DNA from: Yamadazyma tenuis
Lineage: Eukaryota; Ascomycota; Pichiomycetes; Serinales; Debaryomycetaceae
DNA length: 64,000 nucleotides
Reading direction: 5' to 3'
Assembly (NCBI RefSeq): GCF_029203305.1
Contig: NC_089461.1
Location: forward strand, 1,860,001-1,924,000
Shown: positions 39,642-47,613 of the stretch, in pieces
Layout of the letters: every line of letters begins with the position of its first letter
Numbering within the stretch: position 1 is the stretch's first letter
Program-made: the position numbers and the translations under genes
Notes under the pieces: model-generated
The model's input: only the letters and a program-made list of their open reading frames with translations
Database searches by the model: none
What the model was told of the DNA's origin: nothing

Positions 39642-42600
39642 ATGCCAAAGGATTACTTAAGTGGAAACCCGTTCGACAGCGAATGGAAAGACGACGGGTT
39701 CCTGGTGGACAATAGTATGACTTCCTAGAGCCAAACTAGTTAAGCTAGTACCTTTACTAACACTCATCTCAGCCGCCCAAGCGTTTACTGCTCAGCAGGG
39801 AGTAACAGCTCCTTTGCCATTGAGTGGTTTTATGACCCCCAAAATCAACCGCGAGCGCTGGCAATCCATAGAGAGCCACAATAATGGTACTTATGACGAG
39901 ACTAAGGTATCAGATCTTATGAATAACTCTCCCAGTAGACAAAGTGATCCATATCCCGCATGGGGACCTCCTGGAGTTGTGCCCATTTCCATTGAAGATA
40001 TCGAAGGAGTTTTCCTTCAGTTAACCAATGTGTTTGGATTCCAGCAGGATAATACCCGCAACATGTTTGATCACTTCATGAGGATGCTTGACTCTAGAAG
40101 CTCAAGGATGGGACCTACGCGTTCTTTGAAGTCAGTTCACGCTGACTACATTGGCGGTATCAATGCCAACTTCCGCAAGTGGTTCTTTGCTGCTGGTACA
40201 GATTATGACCATTCTGTGGGCTTTGCAAACGTCAAAGTGATCGAAAAGTCCAAGGAAAAGGCAAGCATGAAAAGCCCTCACGAAGCAGAGGAAAAGTGGT
40301 CTTATTCACTCAGCCGTTTGCCAGCAGTCGATATGGTGGTACATGTTGCAATCTACCTTCTTGCTTGGGGAGAAGCTGGAAACCTTAGATTCATGCCTGA
40401 GTGTATGTGTTTCATATTCAAGTGTTGCTGTGACTTCTATTCGGGACTCGACCCAGATGAGCCTGTTAAGAACGCCACTCCCAGTTTCCTTGACCATGCC
40501 ATCAAGCCTCTTTACACTTACTATAAAGATCAATTGTTCAAGAAGGTAGATGGCCGGTTGGTGAGAGTGGACAAGGATCACAAGAGTATCATTGGGTATG
40601 ATGATATGAATCAGTTGTTCTGGTACAAGGAAGGATTGAACAGAATTGTCCTTGATGATGAGAGGAAGATTCTTGATATTGGTGCTGAGCATCGGTATAT
40701 GTATCTTAACCAAGTGGTGTGGAAGAAAGCTTTCTTCAAAACTTTCAAGGAAACTAGAAGCTGGTCTCATGTGTTTTGCAACTTCAACCGGATTTGGATA
40801 ATTCATGTTAGTATGTTCTGGTATTATACTTCCTTCAATGCTCCTACCTTTTACACATACCGGTACAATCCTTCCTTGGATAACCAGCCTACGGTTCAGG
40901 CGAGATTGACGGTCATGGCACTTGCCGGTGCAATCTCTGCATTCATTTGTTTGGTTTCCATTTTGTTTGAATGGTCCTTCATTCCTAGAAAATACGAAGG
41001 TGCTGAACCAGTGGGAAAGAGATTGGTGATGTTGTTTCTTCTTACTACTCTTAATGTTGCACCTTCAGTCTATTTATTGGTTTTCACTCCTTTGAACCTG
41101 AAGTCCACCACTGGAATATTGATAGCTGTCATTCACTTTTCTATTTCAGTTGTGACTGTTCTTTATTTAATGATTGTGCCCTTAGGAAAGTTGTTCTCGG
41201 CATCAATGGGTCAAGGAAGAAAATATCTTGCAAATGATTACTTCATTCAAAGCTTTCATAGGCTAAGGGGAACTGAACAAGCGGCTTCGATTGGCCTCTG
41301 GCTTGCTGTCTTCATTTGTAAGTTCATTGAATCATACTTCTTCCTCACTCTTTCATTGAAAGACCCTATGAGGGAATTAAGCATAATGCAAATGTCTAGA
41401 TGTGCTGGAGATATTTGGATTGGTAAATCTTTATGCGCAGTCCAACCCATGATTGTACTATCATTGATCCTATTGACAGACTTGGTACTTTTCTTCTTGG
41501 ATACATATCTTTGGTTCATCGTCTGTAACACATTTTTTTCCGTGTTTCGATCCTTTTATATTGGAATTTCGGTTTGGACTCCTTGGAGAAATATCTTTTC
41601 AAGATTACCAAAGCGTATTTTCTCGAAGATCATTTTTGCACCCACTGATGGAACTGTTAAAGGAAAGTATTTGACATCTCAGGTATGGAACTCAATTGTC
41701 ATTTCAATGTACAGAGAGCACTTGTTGTCTATTGAACATGTGCAGAAATTGATTTATAAACAGATTGCTACCTCAACTAGTGTTGAGGACTCTATGTTGA
41801 AGGAGCCATCGTTTTTTGTGTCTCAAGAGGATATGTCAATGAAGTCAACTTTGTTCTATGGACAATCAGAAGCCCAAAGGAGAATAACCTTCTTTGCCCA
41901 GTCGTTGTCGACACCAATGAGAGAAATTGGTCCTACGGGATCGATGCCTTCGTTCACAGTTTTGGTTCCCCACTATAAAGAGAAGATTACTTTATCTCTT
42001 CGTGAGATCATTAGGGAAGAGCAACAGTACTCCAACATCACTATGTTAGAGTACTTGAAAAAGCTACACCCTTTAGAATGGTCCTGTTTTATTAAAGATA
42101 CGAGACTTCTTGCTGAAGAATTTGACACAGATGACTCCTCAGCTACAAGGATTGACGAAAAAACTGATAACCATTACTATTCGGTGGGTTTTAAAGTAGC
42201 CACACCAGAGTATATCCTAAGAACTCGAATTTGGGCATCTCTTAGAACTCAGACCTTGTACCGTACAGTGTCTGGATTCATGAATTATTCAAGGGGAATC
42301 AAATTGTTGTTCGATGTTGAGACCCCAGATGATGACTTCATTGACGATGCCGAGAAGCTCAGAGAGGCGTCGGCAATGGCAATCAGAAAGTTTAGAATGA
42401 TTGTTTCAATGCAACGGTTTATCGAATTTGATGTTGACGAAATTGAAAATACTGAATTCTTGTTGAGAGCTTATCCTGAGTTGGAAATCGCCTACTTGAG
42501 AGAGGAAGAGGATCCTACAACTCATGAAACACTTTATTTTTCTGTTTTGATTGACGGAAGCAGTCCCATAATGCCCAGTGGCTTTAGAAAGCCCAAGTAC

Positions 42601-44967
42601 AAGATTCAATTACCAGGAAATCCTATTTTAGGAGATGGTAAATCTGACAACCAGAACCATGCAATTATTTTCTGTAGAGGAGAGTATATTCAGTTGGTAG
42701 ATGCTAATCAAGATAATTACTTAGAAGAATGTCTTAAAATCAGAAGTGTCCTCGAGGAGTTTGAAGAACATTCACCACCATTAGATCCCTATTCTACACA
42801 ATTGAAAACAAGCGGTTATGCTAATCCTGTTGCAATTATTGGGACAAGAGAATATATATTTTCTGAGAACATTGGTGTATTGGGTGATGTGGCTGCTGGT
42901 AAAGAGCAGACCTTTGGAACACTTTTCGCCAGAACACTTGCTCATATTGGTGGGAAATTGCATTATGGTCACCCTGACTTCTTGAATGCCATCTTCATGA
43001 ATACTAGAGGAGGTGTCTCTAAGGCCCAGAAAGGTTTGCACTTGAATGAAGATGTCTATGCTGGTATGAATGTCTTGTGTAGAGGAGGACGTATCAAGCA
43101 TTGTGAGTATATTCAATGTGGAAAAGGCCGTGACCTTGGGTTTGGTTCAATTTTGAACTTTACTACAAAAATTGGTGCTGGTATGGGAGAGCAGATGTTA
43201 TCGAGGGAGCATTTCTATTTGAGTACAAGATTACCCTTAGACCGGTTCTTGTCTTATTATTATGCTCATCCTGGGTTTCACTTGAATAATGCTTTCATCA
43301 TTTTGTCAATCAAATTGTTCTTGATAGTTGGAGTTAATATTGCAGCCTTGACTCGTGAAAGTACTATATGCGAGTATGACAAAAATGTCCCCATTAGAGA
43401 TCCTCATCGTCCTGTTGGATGTTACAACTTGATTCCAGCTGTTCATTGGTTAGAGCGCTCGATTCTATCAATCTATGTGGTCTTTGCAATCTCTTTCCTT
43501 CCTTTATTCATACAAGAGTTGATGGAAAGAGGCTTCTATAAATCCTTCCTGAGACTTGGAAAGCACTTCTTGTGCTTATCACCATTATTTGAAGTGTTTG
43601 TCTGTCGAGTTTACGCAGAGTCCTTAATTACTGATATGTTTATTGGAGGTGCCAGATACATTGCCACTGGAAGAGGTTTTGCAACAACTAGGCAACCATT
43701 CGCAGTTCTATACTCACGATTTGCATTTGCCAGTCTTTATTTTGGAGCAGTCTCGTTCCTATTGATATTGTATACTTCCATTACCATGTGGAAAATTCCT
43801 TTGCTTTACTTTTGGATCACTATTGTTGGCCTTTTGTTATGTCCATGGATTTATAACCCAAATCAATTCAGTTTCAACGAATTTTTCCTCGATTACAGGA
43901 ACTATTTAAAGTGGCTATCCAAAGGTAATAACAGCAGCAGAGAAATTTCATGGATACAATATGTTAGGTTAAACCGAAGCCGAATCACTGGCATTAAAAC
44001 CTCAAAAAAGAGTTTCGAAGGATTCGACTTAAAACTTGTCAATGATGTAAAACCTTCCAAGTATAATACTGTTATTACTTCCACTTTACTTCAATGGATT
44101 GAAATCAGTTTTGTGGGAATCGCTTATTTGTTCTCAAACACCTTGAATGATACTCGGTATTCCAATCCCACACCTGCCCTTATGAGACTCACTATAGTAA
44201 CATTAGCACCAATTGGTGTCAATATTGTTATTCTCCTTGTGTTTTCCCTTGTGTCGGTATTCTTAGGACCTTTACTTTCTTTATGTTGTTCCAAGTTCCC
44301 AGCAATGGTTGCACTTACTGTTCACTCTTTAGCAATCATCAATCATCTTGCCTTTTTTGAATTGTTTTGGTTTATGCAAAACCTAGATTTCTCAAGAACT
44401 GTGTTGGGATTGGCAACTTGTGTACTTATACAGAGATGGATCTTCAGAACCTTCATTAGTTGCTTTGTCTCAAGAGAATATATCCATGACAAGGCCAATA
44501 TGACTTGGTGGTCTGGAAAATGGTTTACTTCTGGGCTTGGGTGGAACATGTTCTCGCAACCATTCCGTGAGTTCATTTGTAAGCTCACTGAGATGAGCTA
44601 TTTTGCCGTTGATGTGTGTATGGGCCATTGTCTTCTTTTTGCTCAATTTCCATTGTTGTTCGTTCCCTATATTGACAAGTGGCACATGATGTTGCTCTTC
44701 TGGCTCAAGCCAACTAATCAGTTGCGTCCAAGATTGTTCTCCAAGAAACAGAAGAGAAGAATAAGGAGAACTGTCAATCTATACTTCGTTGTTTTTGTGA
44801 TGATACTTGTGCTTATGGCCAGTCTTATTGTGGTTCCAATAGTTGCAACCAGATACTTTGAATTGGAATTCTCTGACTATGCTCCTCAATTCATTCAGGA
44901 TTTGATCCAACCAGAAACACCCTTTCTCCAAAGAAAAGGTCTCCACAAAGGCTTAGTGCGTAACTGA
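39642..44967 (+). CDS. 1,3-beta-glucan synthase catalytic subunit, Fks3/GSL-like, with a 5' intron
   Basis: Spliced product of 1755 residues from exons 39642-39714 and 39773-44967. A GT48 membrane enzyme that makes wall glucan from UDP-glucose. The N-terminal Fks domain is recognisable (FGFQQDNTRNMFDHFMRMLDSR; LLAWGEAGNLRFMPEC); two membrane blocks flank the large cytosolic domain with GNPILGDGKSDNQNHAIIF, IDANQDNYLEE-like VDANQDNYLEE, and the GGVSKAQKGLHLNED and GKGRDLGFGSILNF runs. Exon 2 alone has its first ATG at 39832, but splicing joins MPKDYLSGNPFDSEWKDDGF in frame. Hot-spot 1 reads FLTLSLKDPM (about residues 548-557); hot-spot 2 reads HWLERSILS (about 1249-1257), unlike DWVRRYTLS of Fks1. 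Shorter than Fks1 (1876) and closest in size to Fks3 (1785). Confidence 0.9.
39715..39772 (+). other. Intron of the glucan synthase gene (58 nt)
   Basis: Starts GTATGA, has a perfect TACTAAC branch site at 39755-39761 and ends CTCAG. Without splicing, exon 1 meets a TAG within 15 nt; with it, the frame of exon 1 joins that of the long exon 2 (phase 1). Confidence 0.85.
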
Positions 44968-44983
44968 GCTATACAAGCATCAG

Positions 44984-45925
44984 TTAGATTAGTTCCTGAT
45001 ATTTCACCAAAAGGGCTGGATTTTTCTTTTGGACAAGTTCAAGCAAACTGTGAAGGTCCTTCTCATCACAAAATGATTTGGCAATTTGGTACCGCTTCAA
45101 CTTTGACAACTCCGTTAATGTTTGTAGGACCTTCGTGTCCCAGTCTTGAATCATGTCCTTTTGAGCCACAAAGCTTGCAGCCTCAATATAAAACGAGAAA
45201 AAGTCCGGCTCCACTCCATACAAAAAACTATCTGAAATAACATTAGAAGGAAGGTTGATCACATAGCTATATGCTTTATCCTTCTGAGCACCTTGTATGT
45301 TCTTCAAAGATGGGAGAATAGAAGTAGTTGATCTTTCCACAAACAGAGGGGCACTAGTGTCAGGAATATATTGTTTCTTTGGTCTGTCGAACATCTCTTC
45401 AATCTCTTTGGAAATATCAGCAGTACTCTCTTTTATCACTGGTTTTTCTGGCTTTGAGGGCCTTCCGTCCACAAGCCTTTGAAACTCATCGGGTAGTTTC
45501 GACACACTCTCTATTTTAATCTCGACTCTATGCGTTTTTACATCTTCCATGTTGTCGTCTTCGGCTAAAGAATCCAACTCTTGTTTAGCAGCCATATTAG
45601 AAGGATCATGCTCTAGGACTTTGGAAAAATACTGACGGGCTAGTTTAATGGAATTGATCCCTTTGAAAGCACTTGCTTTCCGGAAATAGAGTTTCTGTGT
45701 GGCTTTAGGGTCACTAACTAAGGCCAATCCCTTGTCACAGTCCTGAAGAGCTTTATGGAAATCTTCAAGCTTCAAGTAGCTCATGGCTCTATTGGAAAAT
45801 AAAACTCCATTTTGAGGATCAAGCTCGATTGCTGCTGTGTAGTGTTCTATGGCAGTGTTGTATTCTTTGCTGGCAAAAGCAGCATTGCCCTTTCCTTTGA
45901 GGTTTTCTGCTGCAGATGGATCCAT
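44984..45925 (-). CDS. TAH1: RPAP3-type TPR co-chaperone (Tah1 orthologue), R2TP complex
   Basis: 313 residues. The N-terminal ~115 residues form TPR repeats that bind the Hsp90/Hsp70 C terminus (ENLKGKGNAAFASKEYNTAIEHY; LFSNRAMSYLKLEDFHKAL). A charged linker follows, and the last ~100 residues form an RPAP3 C-terminal domain (LPSNVISDSFLYGVEPDFFSF, then DWDTKVLQTLTELSKLKRYQ). S. cerevisiae Tah1 has only the TPR part (111 residues), so this gene keeps the animal-like architecture. Expected role: with Pih1 and Rvb1/2, assembly of snoRNPs, RNA polymerases and PIKKs. Start at ATG 45923-45925, 54 bp from the divergent YIH1 start; it converges with the glucan synthase (16 bp between stops). Confidence 0.85.
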   Translation of the reverse strand: MDPSAAENLKGKGNAAFASKEYNTAIEHYTAAIELDPQNGVLFSNRAMSYLKLEDFHKALQDCDKGLALVSDPKATQKLYFRKASAFKGINSIKLARQYFSKVLEHDPSNMAAKQELDSLAEDDNMEDVKTHRVEIKIESVSKLPDEFQRLVDGRPSKPEKPVIKESTADISKEIEEMFDRPKKQYIPDTSAPLFVERSTTSILPSLKNIQGAQKDKAYSYVINLPSNVISDSFLYGVEPDFFSFYIEAASFVAQKDMIQDWDTKVLQTLTELSKLKRYQIAKSFCDEKDLHSLLELVQKKNPALLVKYQELI

Positions 45926-45979
45926 TAAGTGTTGAGGTTCTTTTGATTTGTGCGACTCAAATTTCGCATTTATAGATTT

Positions 45980-46880
45980 ATGACTGTAGAAGAGCTACAA
46001 GATGAAATATGTGCTACCGATGCCATATTCCCTGATTGTACTACGGAAGTGGCTCCTCAAATCTATACATTCATGGTTCCTCTGCATAGTGATCTAGAAA
46101 TCCAGGTGAGCTTTCCCGAATCGTATCCCGATGAGATCCCCAGCCTAGTGCAAGTCATTGTTCACGATCAAGTAAAATATAGTGACGAAGCATATTTGGA
46201 GAGAGCTGTGAAGTCCAAACTCGAGGCTCTTTTTTCACCGGGATGTGTGGTGGTAATAGAGTTGTTATCGGAGCTTGAAGTGTTTTTGGAGTCGTACAAT
46301 GACAGAATTACAGAGCTTGAAGACCAGGCCAAAATGCTCAATATTAAAGAAGAACTGGAAGAACCTGAAGTTGCGGAGATTGAACACCATTACGAACCTC
46401 AGGCTGATCCTCTTGAAGGCTGGGTCCAGTCTGATGCTGTGGTGGACCGGGGATCTACTTTTATTGGATTTGCCAAAGAGGTCCATTCTCTCGAAGAAGC
46501 AGAAACCGCTATAGACCTACTAGTGACCGAGAAAAAGATTTCAAAAGCTTCACACAACATGACTGCATGGCGAATTAAGGGAGAGGGGGGTGTACAGTAC
46601 CAGGACTGTGACGATGATGGAGAGAGTGCTGCAGGAAGTAGGATTCTTCATCTACTAACGGTATGTATTTAACAGGCTATATAATGGACTTTACTAACAT
46701 GGGCAGATGATGGACCTTTGGAATGTGGTGGTGGTGGTGAGCAGATGGTTTGGAGGAACACATATCGGACCTGATAGGTTCAAGCATATAAACTCTGCTG
46801 CTAGAGATGCAATAGTGAAAGGAGGGTTTGGAGCTACTAATACAGGGAAGGAACAAAAGAAGAGTAAGAAGAAGAAGTGA
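45980..46880 (+). CDS. YIH1: IMPACT-family Gcn2 regulator Yih1, one intron
   Basis: Spliced product of 284 residues from exons 45980-46660 and 46707-46880. RWD domain at residues ~1-105 (MTVEELQDEICATDAIFP; VSFPESYPDEIPS), an acidic linker, then the IMPACT/UPF0029 domain (RGSTFIGFAKEVHSLEEAE ... AGSRILHLL | ... VVVVSRWFGGTHIGPDRFKHIN). Yih1 competes with Gcn2 for Gcn1 and so damps the general amino-acid control response. The C terminus is a Lys-rich tail (KKSKKKK). The frame extends up to 45950 via GTG, but 45980 is the first ATG. The unspliced frame would stop just after the first exon and lose half of the IMPACT domain. Confidence 0.92.
46661..46706 (+). other. Intron of YIH1 (46 nt)
   Basis: GTATGT donor, TACTAAC branch site at 46692-46698, GGGCAG acceptor; phase 0. 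Splicing joins SRILHLLT to MMDLWNVVVVVSRWFGG, restoring the family sequence. Confidence 0.93.
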
Positions 46881-46881
46881 A

Positions 46882-47498
46882 CTACTTCTTTTGCGTTCGT
46901 TTCCTCTTGTTCAATTTGGAATGTGTTGGTTCACCGGCCCGTTTCCTGGACTGGTCTTTCTGATCTTTGGGTTCTTTGGGTTTGGGTTTGAAAATGCTGT
47001 TTATAAAGTCATTAGCATCAACGTTATTGAGAGCTTCAGCGTTAAGGTTTTGAAGCGAGGTAATCTCTGGCTTGTCCTTCTCAGTGGAAACATCTTCTTT
47101 CTTCTAAATTAGTTAGTAACTTGCGGTTTATAGATCTTGTGAATAATAGAACATACTTGTTTACTGGTCCGTGACTTTGCACGGGTGGGTTTGATGCTTG
47201 AGAATTCATCAAGTGTTTCTTGATCGTGGTCTTGTGTTTGTGATCCCCATGTTCGTTTTGTGGCAACGGGGACAGCTGCGAGCTCTTCTTCCGAGTCATC
47301 GTCGAATGCACTGATGCTACCGTATCCAACTGATTGTACTGGTACGGGTTTCTTGGTGAACAAGTAGGAGGAGTCTTCAAGGGCCCAGGCCGACGAATCT
47401 AGGACCTTTCTCTTGGATTCTTCGACGTCCACTTCATTCTTCTTGTCGTCAGCACTTCTCATGAACTTCATGTTCATGACCCGGTTCGACAAACTCAT
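46882..47498 (-). CDS. MPP6: Exosome cofactor Mpp6, one intron
   Basis: Spliced product of 187 residues from exons 47157-47498 and 46882-47103 on the minus strand. The N terminus MSLSNRVMNMKFMR is the Mpp6 signature that binds the Rrp6/exosome core; DSSAWALEDSS further on matches the second conserved patch. The C terminus is Lys/Arg-rich (KLNKRKRTQKK). Length matches S. cerevisiae Mpp6 (186). It acts in nuclear surveillance and rRNA maturation with Mtr4. Read without splicing, the ORF ends 15 codons into the intron. Its stop lies 1 nt from the YIH1 stop, and its start 115 bp from that of PWP2. Confidence 0.92.
47104..47156 (-). other. Intron of MPP6 (53 nt)
   Basis: On the minus strand: GTATGT donor (47156-47151), TACTAAC branch site (47118-47112), TTTAG acceptor at 47104; phase 0. 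Confidence 0.92.
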
Positions 47499-47556
47499 GG
47501 CGGGATGTTGATAATGCAGTAGTTAACAGTGCGGGTAATGGAAATGATGCGACATC

Positions 47557-47598
47557 GCGATGCGAACATTCTACTTCATCTCATCTCACCGAAAAATT
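47557..47598. promoter_or_regulatory. PAC-like and RRPE-like ribosome-biogenesis motifs between MPP6 and PWP2
   Basis: GCGATG at 47557-47562, TCATCTCATCTCA (complement of GATGAG repeats) at 47576-47588 and GAAAAATT at 47591-47598 resemble the PAC and RRPE elements of Ribi genes. Both flanking genes act in rRNA processing. The motifs are short, and the last is only 16 bp before the PWP2 ATG. Confidence 0.4.
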
Positions 47599-47613
47599 CA
47601 CTGCATCAACCAA

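Noticed and set aside
47560..47613. Upstream in-frame ATG as the PWP2 start
   Set aside because: The family N terminus begins MKSDFKFSN at 47614, and the extension overlaps promoter-like motifs.
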